Shown piece after piece: positions 44,097-52,613 of a DNA stretch of 64,000 nucleotides. The notes beneath the pieces were generated by a model that saw nothing but the letters and a program-made list of their open reading frames with translations, was not told the origin of the DNA and searched no databases. Both the position numbers and the translations under genes were made by a program. Location: positions 1 to 64,000 of the forward strand of contig CAVWFR010000049.1 in the NCBI GenBank assembly GCA_963754305.1, written 5' to 3'. Numbering within the stretch: the stretch's first letter is position 1; every line of letters begins with the position of its first letter. Source of the stretch: DATEDA01 sp963754305. GTDB taxonomy: Bacteria; Pseudomonadota; Gammaproteobacteria; Burkholderiales; SG8-39.

Positions 44097-45590
44097 TCAA
44101 GCGCTCTTCGCCTTGCGCATCGCGCCCTGGATGAGCGGCCAGAACAGCAGCAGGAGCGCAAGGCTCGTCATGGCGCCCACCAGCGGCTTGGAGAAGAAAA
44201 TCGACATGTCGCCCTGCGACACCAGCATCGCCTGGCGGAACGCGCTCTCGGCGCGGTCGCCGAGCACGAGCGCGAGGACGAGCGGCGCGAGCGGATAGTC
44301 GAGCTTGCGCAGCACGTAGCCCGCGACGCCGAAGACCATCATGAGGTACACGTCGAACATCGAGCTGTGCACCGTGTAGGCGCCGATCGCGCAGATGACG
44401 ATGATCACCGGCGCGATGATCGAGAACGGGATGCGCAGGATCGCGGCGAAGAGCGGCACGCAGGTGAGCACCACGATCAGGCCGGCGATGTTGCCGAGAT
44501 ACATGCTCGCGATCAGACCCCAGACGAACTCCTTCTGCTCCTGGAAGAGCAGCGGCCCCGGCTGCAGCCCCCAGATCAGCAGGCCGCCGAGCAGCACCGC
44601 GGCGGTCGGCGAGCCCGGCACGCCGAGCGTCAGCATCGGCAGCAGCGCCGAGGTGCCCGCGGCGTGCGCCGCGGTCTCCGGCGCGACGACGCCTTCGATC
44701 TGCCCGGTGCCGAACTTCTCGCCGTCCCGCGAGAAGCGCTTCGCGACGCCGTAAGCCATGAAGGAGGCCGGCGTAGCGCCGCCGGGCACGATCCCCATGA
44801 AGCAGCCGACGGCGGAGCTCCGCAGGCTGGTCATCCAGTAGCGGGGCAGCTCCTTCCAGGTCTCGATCACCACCTTCATATCGATTTTCGCGCTGGCGCC
44901 CTTGAAGGCGAGCCCTTCCTCGAGCGTGAGCAGGATTTCGCCGATGCCGAAGAGACCGATCACCGCGATCAGGAAATCGAAGCCCTGCAGGAGCTCGGTG
45001 AAGCCGAAAGTCAGCCGCAGCGACCCGGTCACGGTGTCGAGGCCGACCGCCGCAAGCGCGAAGCCGACCATCATCGAGGCGATCGTCTTCAGCGCCTGAC
45101 CCTTGCTCATGCCGACGAACGCGCAAAAGGTGAGGAGATACACCGCGAAGAACTCCGGCGGCCCGAACTGGAGCGCGAAGTTCGCCACCACCGGCGAGAG
45201 GAAAGTGATCAGGATCACCGCCACCAGCGCGCCGATGAACGAGGAGGTGAACGCTGTGGCGAGCGCGGCTCCCGCCCGCCCCTTCTGCGCCAGCGGATAG
45301 CCGTCGAAGGTCGTTGCCACCGACCACGGCTCGCCCGGAATGTTGAAGAGGATGCTCGTGATCGCGCCGCCGAAGAGCGCCCCCCAGTAGATGCACGAGA
45401 GCATGATGATCGCCGAGGTCGGCGGCATCGTGAACGTGAGCGGCAGCAGGATCGCCACGCCGTTCGCGCCGCCGAGCCCCGGCAGCACGCCGATGATCAC
45501 GCCGAGAACGACCCCGATGAACATCAGCATCAGGTTGAACGGCGTCAATGCGACGCCGAACCCCTGCATCAGCGAGCTGATCTCTTCCAA
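44097..45590 (-). CDS. tctA: TctA, large membrane subunit of a tripartite tricarboxylate transporter
   Basis: The 497-residue protein has about 11-12 hydrophobic segments and the TctA signature GVLPGLGGANGVAILLPLTF plus the second copy MGIVPGGATPASFMAYGVAKRF. It is the sodium-driven permease of the TTT family, working with a small membrane subunit and a periplasmic binding protein. A TTG at 45590 is the probable start, giving the typical EEISSLMQGFGVALTPFNL beginning. Its order tctC-tctB-tctA matches other betaproteobacterial TTT operons. Confidence 0.93.
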   Translation of the reverse strand: MEEISSLMQGFGVALTPFNLMLMFIGVVLGVIIGVLPGLGGANGVAILLPLTFTMPPTSAIIMLSCIYWGALFGGAITSILFNIPGEPWSVATTFDGYPLAQKGRAGAALATAFTSSFIGALVAVILITFLSPVVANFALQFGPPEFFAVYLLTFCAFVGMSKGQALKTIASMMVGFALAAVGLDTVTGSLRLTFGFTELLQGFDFLIAVIGLFGIGEILLTLEEGLAFKGASAKIDMKVVIETWKELPRYWMTSLRSSAVGCFMGIVPGGATPASFMAYGVAKRFSRDGEKFGTGQIEGVVAPETAAHAAGTSALLPMLTLGVPGSPTAAVLLGGLLIWGLQPGPLLFQEQKEFVWGLIASMYLGNIAGLIVVLTCVPLFAAILRIPFSIIAPVIIVICAIGAYTVHSSMFDVYLMMVFGVAGYVLRKLDYPLAPLVLALVLGDRAESAFRQAMLVSQGDMSIFFSKPLVGAMTSLALLLLFWPLIQGAMRKAKSA

Positions 45591-45631
45591 CGCCCCCCCT
45601 TTTCTGCTTCGGTCGCTCGCGCGGTTCGGGC

Positions 45632-46135
45632 TCAATCGAGCTTGAGCCACCCTTCCAGCGGCCCCTTCGGCAGCGGCACCTTGAACCACACCTCGAACAG
45701 CAGGAAGAACACCAGGCTGACGCCCACCGCGACCGCCACGACCTTCAGCCACGGATAGCGCCCGAGCCGGCGCATGAAGAAAGCGATGAATAGGGTGGAG
45801 GAGACGTAGATTCCCAGCGGCTTGACGAGCGCAACGTAGACGATCGAGGGCAAGAGCATCCACAGCACTTGCCGGAACGCACCGCGTGTGACGAAGCTCT
45901 TCGCCGCTTTGGCCTTGTCGCCGAGGGCGCGGTAGAACACGACCCCCGTCGCGATGCAGATGAGCACCCCGATGTAGAACGGGAAGTAGCCCGCCTGTGG
46001 TCCGTCCTCGCCCCACCGCGCCCCGATCCGCGCGCTGTCGTAGATCACGACCGCGCCGAGAAGGAAGAGTAGCGCCGCTACGACGAGCTCGAGCGTGCGG
46101 GTGGTGGCGGCCGGGCGCTCGCTATGGTCGTCCAT
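45632..46135 (-). CDS. tctB: TctB, small membrane subunit of a tripartite tricarboxylate transporter
   Basis: The 167-residue protein has four predicted transmembrane segments: LVVAALLFLLGAVVIYDSARIGA with GEDGPQAGYFPFYIG, then segments in VLWMLLPSIVYVALV and VVAVAVGVSLVFFLLFE. The GPQxGYFPF motif is the TctB hallmark. It lies between tctC and tctA. Small subunits of this family are poorly conserved; identification rests on motif and position. Confidence 0.9.
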   Translation of the reverse strand: MDDHSERPAATTRTLELVVAALLFLLGAVVIYDSARIGARWGEDGPQAGYFPFYIGVLICIATGVVFYRALGDKAKAAKSFVTRGAFRQVLWMLLPSIVYVALVKPLGIYVSSTLFIAFFMRRLGRYPWLKVVAVAVGVSLVFFLLFEVWFKVPLPKGPLEGWLKLD

Positions 46136-46275
46136 CTTGGTCGTCCGTTTCAGGACCGTCAGCGTGCAGGCGCAAGCGCCGGACGATCAGGCGCAAGCCG
46201 AAACGCAGGCCGCGAGGAAGAGCCGCGGCGGCAAGCGCCGCTCGCCGCTTCGCACCGTACGCGCGCGGCCCGCTT

Positions 46276-47307
46276 CTACTTGGCGATGAAGCCCGCTTCC
46301 TTCATGAGCTCGCGGTGGCGCTGCTCTTCCTTGGCGACCCAGTCGCGATACGCATCGCCGGTGAGCGCGGTCTGGTTGAAGGCGCCCTTCTCCATGAAGT
46401 CCTTCCACTCCGGGGTCTCGCGCACCTTCTTCAGGAGCTCGACGTAGAAGTTCCGCTGCGGGTCGGTCACGCCGCCCGGCATGAAGATGCCGCGCAGCAT
46501 GACGTAATCGACATCCACTCCCGACTCTTTGCACGTCGGTATATCGCTCCACGCCATCTTGTCGGTGACCTTCTCCTTGTATTGCAGCCGCTTCTCGTCG
46601 AAGACGCATAGCGGCCGAAGCTTGCCGCCGCGCCACTGCGCGACGGCCTCGATCGGGTTGTTCACCGTGGAGTCGACGTGCTTGCCGACGAGCTGCGTTG
46701 CGACCTCGCCGCCACCCTTGTAGGGAATGTAGGTGAACCGGCTGCCGGTCTGCTTTTGCAGCGCGACGGTGATGATCTCGTCCTCCTGCTTGGAGCCGGT
46801 GCCGCCCATCTTCAGCCGCTCGCCGGGCGTGCCGCTCTTCGCCTTCGCCGCCGCGATGAAGTCCTTGGCGGTCTTGTAGGGCGCGTCCGCGTTGACCCAC
46901 AGCACGAACTGGTCGAGCGCCATCATCGATACCGGCGTGAGGTCGCGCCAGTTGAACGGCACGCCGGTCGCGAGCGGCGTCGTGAAGAGGTTCGAGAGGG
47001 TGATCACCAGCTTGTGCGGGTCGCCTTTCGCGCCCTTCACCTCGAGGAAGCCTTCCGCGCCCGCGCCGCCGCCCTTGTTCACGACGACGACCGACTGCTT
47101 CATCAGGTTGTGCTTCTGGACGATCGCCTGGATCAGCCGCGCCATCTGGTCCGCGCCGCCACCGGTGCCAGCGGGGACGATGAACTCGACGGTCTTGGTG
47201 GGCTCCCAGCCCGCGCCTTGCGCCTGCACGGGGCCGGCGGCAACCGCGACGATTCCGGCGCCGGCGATTGCTGCGGCGCGGGAACGAAACGAATGTGTGA
47301 ACGTCAT
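46276..47307 (-). CDS. tctC: TctC/Bug-family periplasmic solute-binding protein
   Basis: The 343-residue protein has a signal peptide (SRAAAIAGAGIVAVAAGPVQAQ) and a Bug-type binding domain with the family motifs GGGADQMARLI, VVVNKGGGAGAEGFLEVKGAKGD, GTGSKQEDEI, YIPYKGGGEVATQLVGKHVDSTV and the late KEEQRHRELMKEAGFI. Bug receptors bind carboxylates and deliver them to TctAB. Ligand is unknown; the surrounding oxalate/formate genes make a small dicarboxylate plausible. ATG at 47307. An Fnr-type box lies 145 bases upstream. Confidence 0.92.
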   Translation of the reverse strand: MTFTHSFRSRAAAIAGAGIVAVAAGPVQAQGAGWEPTKTVEFIVPAGTGGGADQMARLIQAIVQKHNLMKQSVVVVNKGGGAGAEGFLEVKGAKGDPHKLVITLSNLFTTPLATGVPFNWRDLTPVSMMALDQFVLWVNADAPYKTAKDFIAAAKAKSGTPGERLKMGGTGSKQEDEIITVALQKQTGSRFTYIPYKGGGEVATQLVGKHVDSTVNNPIEAVAQWRGGKLRPLCVFDEKRLQYKEKVTDKMAWSDIPTCKESGVDVDYVMLRGIFMPGGVTDPQRNFYVELLKKVRETPEWKDFMEKGAFNQTALTGDAYRDWVAKEEQRHRELMKEAGFIAK

Positions 47308-47676
47308 GTGCTCCTCCGATCGAGATTCCACCTGTCTGCCACCGCTCGTCTCCGCTCGCCCCGGCGCGAGGCGCCATTTGCAGCGATCTGTTTGGACGGT
47401 CGACTGGTCGTCTTCGCGCCGTATTCTGGCGCCGGATTGTCTGCGGCTCGCTTGACCCGAGTCAAGAAACATCCCGCTTCGGCGCTGCCGAAGCACCGCG
47501 CGGAGACAGCCGCATGCGAAATTGTGATCGCGGCAGCGCGCGTGTCCGACCAGGCCGTTGACAGACGGCTTCCCGAGGATCTGCGGCTGCGCCGTCTACG
47601 CCGAAAGCGCACTTTTTCAACGGTTGCCGATTCGGGGAATCAACAACCGGGACACGCTCCTTCCGCGGCAATCCCG
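47308..47676. other. Intergenic region between tctC and terC
   Basis: About 370 bases without a gene. The region contains the tctC promoter with Fnr-type box 2. A small hairpin GATTC-GGGG-GAATC lies near 47628-47641, about 35 bases after the terC stop, which could assist termination of the upstream terC gene. Confidence 0.6.
47452..47465. promoter_or_regulatory. Fnr-type box 2 (TTGACCCGAGTCAA)
   Basis: Perfect TTGAC-N4-GTCAA palindrome 145 bases upstream of the tctC ATG, identical in both half-sites to box 1. Confidence 0.72.
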
Positions 47677-48441
47677 CTAGCGCTCGGGCGCCGATCCGGG
47701 GACGCGGACCTCCTGCGTCTCCGGGATGTGCGCCTCGATGGGTTTGCGCCGGGCGAACCATTTCCCGACGATCACGACGAACGCGGCGCCGATCAGGCCG
47801 CAGAGGATTTCCAGGCTGACCCCGGCGATCACCGGCCTGTCGTTCACGTGCGTGAACGTGGCCTTGATCCAGCCGTCGATCGCCGGGTCGGTGACCGCCA
47901 TCTCGCCGGCGACGAAGCCGAGCAGCGCCGCCCCGATCGTGATGATGACCGGCCAGCGCTCCATCACCTTGATCAGCATCGTCGCGCCGAAGACCACCAG
48001 CGGGATCGAGATCGCGAGGCCCAGGATCAGCAGCGTCAGGCTGCCGCCCGCCGCGGCGGCGACCGCGATCACGTTATCGAGGCTCATCACGAGATCGGCG
48101 ATCAGGATCGTCTTGATCGCCGCCATCAGGCTGTCGCTCGCACTGACGTTCTCGCCGCCGTGCTGCGGGATCAGCAGCTTCACCCCGATCCACAGCAGCA
48201 GCACGGCGCCGATCAGCTTGAGCCAGGGAAGCGTGAGCAGGGCGACCGCGAACACCGTGAGGACCACGCGCATCACGATCGCGGCGGCCGAACCCCAGAT
48301 GATCGCCTGCTTCTGCTGCTTCGCCGGCAGCGAGCGCGCGGCGAGGGCGATCACCACCGCGTTGTCGCCGGAGAGCACGATGTTGACGCCGATGATCTTG
48401 GCGAGACCGACCCAAAAGGCGTGCGTGAAGACTTCTTCCAC
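47677..48441 (-). CDS. TerC/YjbE-family integral membrane protein
   Basis: The 254-residue protein has about seven membrane segments with the TerC acid-containing motifs VNIVLSGDNAVVIALAARSLP and ADLVMSLDNVIAVAAAAGG. The paired Asp residues (SGDN, SLDN) are the metal-binding signature. Related proteins export manganese or act in metal loading at the membrane. Downstream of fhs on the same strand, with a 13-base tandem repeat in its leader, so it may be read from the fhs promoter. No metal-sensing riboswitch (yybP-ykoY type) is apparent in the 134-base leader. Confidence 0.88.
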   Translation of the reverse strand: MEEVFTHAFWVGLAKIIGVNIVLSGDNAVVIALAARSLPAKQQKQAIIWGSAAAIVMRVVLTVFAVALLTLPWLKLIGAVLLLWIGVKLLIPQHGGENVSASDSLMAAIKTILIADLVMSLDNVIAVAAAAGGSLTLLILGLAISIPLVVFGATMLIKVMERWPVIITIGAALLGFVAGEMAVTDPAIDGWIKATFTHVNDRPVIAGVSLEILCGLIGAAFVVIVGKWFARRKPIEAHIPETQEVRVPGSAPER

Positions 48442-48469
48442 GATCGGTTCCTCCTTCTAGCGGGCTAGC

Positions 48470-48521
48470 GGGTCGACGGGCCGGGTCGACGGGCGGGGTC
48501 GACGGAACGGGGCGGCGGAAC
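48470..48521. repeat. 13-bp tandem repeat, four copies, upstream of terC
   Basis: The unit GGGTCGACGGGCC is repeated as GGGTCGACGGGCG, GGGTCGACGGAAC and GGGGCGGCGGAAC. It lies 29 bases before the terC ATG, within the fhs-terC intergenic region. The period equals that of the unrelated repeat at 11957. Confidence 0.85.
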
Positions 48522-48575
48522 GCCGGCCGGATTCTACCGCCACAACCCGGAGCGCGTCCGCGCTCGAGAATCGCC

Positions 48576-50246
48576 TCAGAACAGCCCGACCACCTTGCCG
48601 TCGACGATGTCGATCTTCTCCGCGGAGGGGACTTTCGGCAGACCCGGCATGGTCATGATGTCGCCGCAGACCATGACCACGAACTCGGCCCCGGCCGCGA
48701 GCCGGACCTCCCGCACGTTGAGGACGTGCCCAGTCGGGGCGGCGCGCAGCTGCGGATCGGTCGCGAACGAATACTGCGTCTTCGCGACGCACACCGGGTA
48801 GTGGCCGTACCCGTCCTCCTGCAGGCGCTTGATCTGCGCGCGCACCTTCGAATCCGCGGTGACCTCGCCGGCGCGGTAGACCGTCTTCGCGATCTTGTTG
48901 ATCTTGTCCCACAGCGAGTCGCCGTCCTCGTAGACGAAGCGGAAGTCCGATTTCTCCTCGCACAGACCGACCACGATCCGCGCCAGCTCGGCCGCGCCCT
49001 TGCCGCCGTCGCCCCAGTGCGTGGCGAGCACGACCGGGACGCCGTACTTCGCCATGCGGCTCCGCAGCAGCTCTACCTCGGCCGCGGTGTCGTGAGTGAA
49101 GCGGTTGATCGACACGACGCACGGGATGCCGTAGTTCTTCTGCACGTTCTCCACGTGCCGCTCGAGGTTCGCGAGGCCCTTCTCCAGCGCGGCCAGGTTC
49201 TCCTGGCCGATCGTCTTCAGATCCTGCCCGCCGTGGTACTTGAGCGCACGCACCGTGGCGACGATGACGGTCGCGCTCGGCCGCAGCCCGCTCTTGCGGC
49301 ACTTGATGTCGACGAACTTCTCGGCGCCGAGGTCGGCGCCGAAGCCGGCCTCGGTGACGACGTAGTCGGCGAGCTTGAGCGCCGAGCGCGTGGCGATCAC
49401 CGAGTTGCAGCCGTGCGCGATGTTCGCGAACGGGCCGCCGTGGATGAACGCGGGATTCCCCTCCAGCGTCTGCACGAGGTTCGGGGCGAGCGCGTCCTTG
49501 AGCAGCACGGTCATCGCGCCGTGCGCTTTCAGGTCGCTGGCGGTGACCGGTTTCTGGTCTCTGGTGTACGCGACCACGATATTGCCGAGCCTGGCTTTCA
49601 AATCTTCGACCGAGGTCGCGAGGCAGAAAATCGCCATCACCTCGGACGCGACGACGATGTCGAAGCCGTCCTCGCGCGGGTAGCCGTTCGCCGTCCCGCC
49701 GAGCGCGACGACGATGCCGCGAAGCGCCCGGTCGTTCATGTCGACCACGCGCTTCCACTGGATGCGGCGGAGATCGATCCCGAGCTCGTTGCCGTGGTTG
49801 ATGTGGTTGTCGAGGAGCGCCGCGAGCAGGTTGTTCGCGAGCGCGATCGCGCTGAAGTCGCCGGTGAAGTGGAGATTGATGTCCTCCATCGGCACGACCT
49901 GGGCGTAGCCGCCGCCCGCGGCCCCGCCCTTCACGCCGAACACCGGCCCGAGCGAGGGCTCGCGGAGACAGATGACCGCCTTCTTGCCGATGTGGTTCAG
50001 CGCGTCGCCGAGCCCGACCGTGGTGGTCGTCTTGCCCTCGCCCGCCGGGGTTGGGGTCATCGCCGTCACCAGGACGAGCTTGCCGTCGGGCCGGCCCTGG
50101 AGCGAGTCGAGGTATTTCAGCGAGACCTTCGCCTTGTAGTGGCCGTACGGCTCGAGGTGCTCCTCCTCGATCCCGAGCCGGTCGAGCGCGACCTTGGCGA
50201 TGCGCTCGAGCTTCGCGGCCTGGGCAATCTCGATATCCGACGGCAT
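48576..50246 (-). CDS. fhs: Formate-tetrahydrofolate ligase
   Basis: The 556-residue protein has the ATP-binding loop TPTPAGEGKTTTTVGLGDAL and the conserved EPSLGPVFGVKGGAAGGGYAQV, ITSD-region NDRALRGIVVALGGTANGYPRE and later VSINRFTHDT. It joins formate and THF to 10-formyl-THF with ATP, the entry for formate assimilation. ATG at 50246 has a GGGAG ribosome-binding site; a TTG eight codons upstream is less likely. Fnr-type box 3 lies 63 bases before it. It links the formate released by the oxalate enzymes to one-carbon metabolism. Confidence 0.96.
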   Translation of the reverse strand: MPSDIEIAQAAKLERIAKVALDRLGIEEEHLEPYGHYKAKVSLKYLDSLQGRPDGKLVLVTAMTPTPAGEGKTTTTVGLGDALNHIGKKAVICLREPSLGPVFGVKGGAAGGGYAQVVPMEDINLHFTGDFSAIALANNLLAALLDNHINHGNELGIDLRRIQWKRVVDMNDRALRGIVVALGGTANGYPREDGFDIVVASEVMAIFCLATSVEDLKARLGNIVVAYTRDQKPVTASDLKAHGAMTVLLKDALAPNLVQTLEGNPAFIHGGPFANIAHGCNSVIATRSALKLADYVVTEAGFGADLGAEKFVDIKCRKSGLRPSATVIVATVRALKYHGGQDLKTIGQENLAALEKGLANLERHVENVQKNYGIPCVVSINRFTHDTAAEVELLRSRMAKYGVPVVLATHWGDGGKGAAELARIVVGLCEEKSDFRFVYEDGDSLWDKINKIAKTVYRAGEVTADSKVRAQIKRLQEDGYGHYPVCVAKTQYSFATDPQLRAAPTGHVLNVREVRLAAGAEFVVMVCGDIMTMPGLPKVPSAEKIDIVDGKVVGLF

Positions 50247-50308
50247 GAGGTCTCCCTGAAATGCGTTCAAGTCGGGGGTAGGTTAGGTGCGCGTACGGTC
50301 GAGCGACA

Positions 50309-50322
50309 TTGACTGCCGTCAA
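50309..50322. promoter_or_regulatory. Fnr-type box 3 (TTGACTGCCGTCAA)
   Basis: Perfect TTGAC-N4-GTCAA palindrome 63 bases before the fhs ATG; it overlaps the stop codon of the enolase-like gene. Confidence 0.75.
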
Positions 50323-51629
50323 GACCGGAACTGCGGCAGCGCCGCGCGCCCGGCGAAGCGCGCGTTCGCGCCCTCCCCCGCTTCGATCCGCAGCACCTCG
50401 TTCCACTTCGCCATGCGCTCGGAGCGTGCGAACGAGCCGACCTTGAGCTGCCCTGCGTCCCACCCCACCGCGAGGTGGGCGATCGCCACGTCCTCGCTTT
50501 CGCCCGAACGCGCCGAGACGATGGTGCCCCAGCCCGCGCGCTTGCCCGCCGTGAGCGCCGCGTGCGCGGCGGTGACGGTACCGGCCTGGTTGGGCTTCAC
50601 CAGCACCGCGTTGCAGGCACCCCGCGCCGCGGCGGCGGCCACGCGCCGGGCGTTCGTGACCAGGAAATCGTCGCCGATGACCTGCACGCGCGCACCCACC
50701 GCGCGCGTGAACCGCGCGAGACCCTCGGCATCGTCCTCCGCGAGCGGGTCTTCGATCGACACGATGGGATAGCGCGCGAGCCACCGCTCGAGCATCTCGC
50801 TCATCCCGTCCGAATCGAGCGTACGGCCCTCGAGACCCAGCCGGTAAGTCCCGCCGCGCCCGAATTCCGATGCGGCGATATCGAGCGAGATCGCCACCTC
50901 TGCGCCCGGCGCGAAGCCCGCGCGCTCGATCGCGCGCACCAGCCAGTCGAGCGCCTCCTCGTTCGTGTCGAACGCCGGCCACCAGCCGCCCTCGTCGGCA
51001 ACGCCCGCCAGCTTCCCGGCGTCGCGCATCAGCTCGCCGGCGGCGCGATAGACCTCCGCGGTCATCTCGAGCGCCGCGTCGAAGCTCGCCGCGCCGAGCG
51101 GCATCACCATGAAGTCCTGGACGTCGACTCTGCGGCCGGCGTGCGCGCCGCCGCCGAAGATCTGAATCTCCGGCAACGGCAGCCACACGGCACCCGTACC
51201 GGCGAGGTATCGGTACAGCGGCGCGCCGGCTGCGGCTGCCGCGGCCTGGAGCACGGCTAGCGACACCGCCGTCGTCGCATTGCCGCCGAGCCGCGCGAGG
51301 TTCGGGGTGCCGTCGAGCGAAACGAGCGCCGCATCGACTGCCGCCTGCTCGAGCGCGTCCATGCCGGCTAGTGCGCGGGCGATCGCGCCGTTCACGTTTG
51401 CCACCGCACCAGCGACGTCCATCCCGCCGAGCCGCGCGCCGCCGTCGCGCCGGTCGGCCGCCTCGTTCGCACCGCGCGAGGCGCCCGCCGGCGCAATCGC
51501 GCGGCCGCGCGCGCCACCGGCGAGCGTCACTTCCGCCTCGACGGTCGGCCGGCCGCGCGAGTCCCAGACGCGCCGGCCGGTGACCGCCGCGATCGCGGTC
51601 TTCAAGCGTTCACCATGGCCTGCCGCCAT
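50319..51629 (-). CDS. Enolase paralog with altered active site
   Basis: The roughly 436-residue protein is clearly of the enolase family: VTGRRVWDSRGRPTVEAEV, GASRGANEAADRRDGG, GVADEGGWWPAFDTNEEAL, SIEDPLAEDD (metal Glu), QVIGDDFLVTN (metal Asp) and VLVKPNQAGTVT (catalytic Lys). Two substitutions stand out: the SHRSGETED substrate loop reads SARSGESED, losing the His, and the usual VDIQEFM reads VDVQDFM, changing the conserved Glu to Asp. It is therefore probably not the housekeeping glycolytic enolase. ATG at 51629 overlaps the APH-type kinase gene by 28 bases; a TTG at 51605 is an alternative. Confidence 0.85.
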   Translation of the reverse strand: MAAGHGERLKTAIAAVTGRRVWDSRGRPTVEAEVTLAGGARGRAIAPAGASRGANEAADRRDGGARLGGMDVAGAVANVNGAIARALAGMDALEQAAVDAALVSLDGTPNLARLGGNATTAVSLAVLQAAAAAAGAPLYRYLAGTGAVWLPLPEIQIFGGGAHAGRRVDVQDFMVMPLGAASFDAALEMTAEVYRAAGELMRDAGKLAGVADEGGWWPAFDTNEEALDWLVRAIERAGFAPGAEVAISLDIAASEFGRGGTYRLGLEGRTLDSDGMSEMLERWLARYPIVSIEDPLAEDDAEGLARFTRAVGARVQVIGDDFLVTNARRVAAAAARGACNAVLVKPNQAGTVTAAHAALTAGKRAGWGTIVSARSGESEDVAIAHLAVGWDAGQLKVGSFARSERMAKWNEVLRIEAGEGANARFAGRAALPQFRS

Positions 51630-52613
51630 GCCTCGCCGACCTCGGCGAGGCGGGTACGCGGGGCGGCGAGCAACGGCTTCGCGCATGCGCGCACGCGGTC
51701 GCGGTCGGCCGCCTCGGTGAGGTACTCGACCGGCGACTTCCCATCGATCCGCGCGAGCATGAGCCCGGGCAGCAGCCACGCGCACCGCGCCTCGAACACG
51801 TCGCGCGGCTCCCAGCTGACGCCGGCGAGATAGGCTTCGGCGAGCGCGCGGAAGGACTCGAGATAGCGTGCTCGCCATTGCGGCCGCCATGCGCATTTGA
51901 GCAGCAGGTGGTTCAGGCAGAACGCGAGGTCGAACGCCGGATCGCCGTACCAGGCGCACTCGGCGTCGAGGAACACCGGGCCGCGCGGCCCGATCAGGAT
52001 GTTCTTCGGGCTCACGTCGCCATGGACCAGCGCAAGCCTAGCCTGGCAGGTGGTGTCGGCGAGCTTGCGCAGCGACGGTCGCGCAGTCGGGGTGCCGCTC
52101 GGCCGTGGCGAGGAGATACGGCTCGATCCGGATCGACCGGAAGATGTCGTCGTTGGCGAAGCGGCCCGCGACGTCGACTCTCCCTGCGGTCGCGGCGTGG
52201 ACGAGGACGATCCGGCGCCCGACCTCGGCGGCGACGCTCGCATCGATCCGTCCGTCGCGGAGCTCGCCCTTCCACACCGGGTACTGCTCGGGCGGGAGCC
52301 AGCCCATCGCGAAGAGCCCGGCCGCGCGGTCCTCCCCCATGAGGCGGGGCACAGCGTCGGGCGCGATCTCGCCGGCGACTCGCATCCATTCGGCCTCGCT
52401 GTGGTTGCGCGCCACCGGCGCGCGCCAGTCGGCCGCGACCTTCAGCTTCGCGAGCGCCTGCTTGACGCAGAAGCTGCCGCCCGCGACGTCGATCCGCGAG
52501 ATATCCGAGGACACCCCGCCCTCGAGCGGCGTGACGATCACTCGCGCGCCCGGCGGGACGAGGCCGAGCCGCTCGAGCGCGTCGAGGAGCTCTTCGGACG
52601 GCGGCGCGGCCAT
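51602..52613 (-). pseudogene. APH-type small-molecule phosphotransferase, frameshifted
   Basis: The ATG at 52613 opens an aminoglycoside-phosphotransferase/choline-kinase fold protein (LVPPGARVIVTPLEGGVSSDI, FCVKQALAKL with the ATP-binding Lys, RVAGEIAPDAVPRLMGED). At about 52071-52100 the frame changes: AERHPDCATVA must be continued as LRKLADTTCQARLALVHGDVSPKNILIGPRG. The catalytic motifs HGDVSPKN and FLDAECAWYGDPAFDLA are in the second frame. Joined length is about 337 residues. The gene overlaps the formate dehydrogenase alpha end by 76 bases and the enolase-like start. If intact, a kinase feeding the adjacent enolase paralog is a possible role. Confidence 0.75.

Noticed and set aside
47628..47641. 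Hairpin GATTC-GGGG-GAATC as a firm terminator of terC
   Set aside because: Stem of only five pairs and no T tract; mentioned only as a possible aid.
48442..48575. yybP-ykoY manganese riboswitch in the terC leader
   Set aside because: The leader is dominated by the 13-base tandem repeat and shows no conserved riboswitch core.
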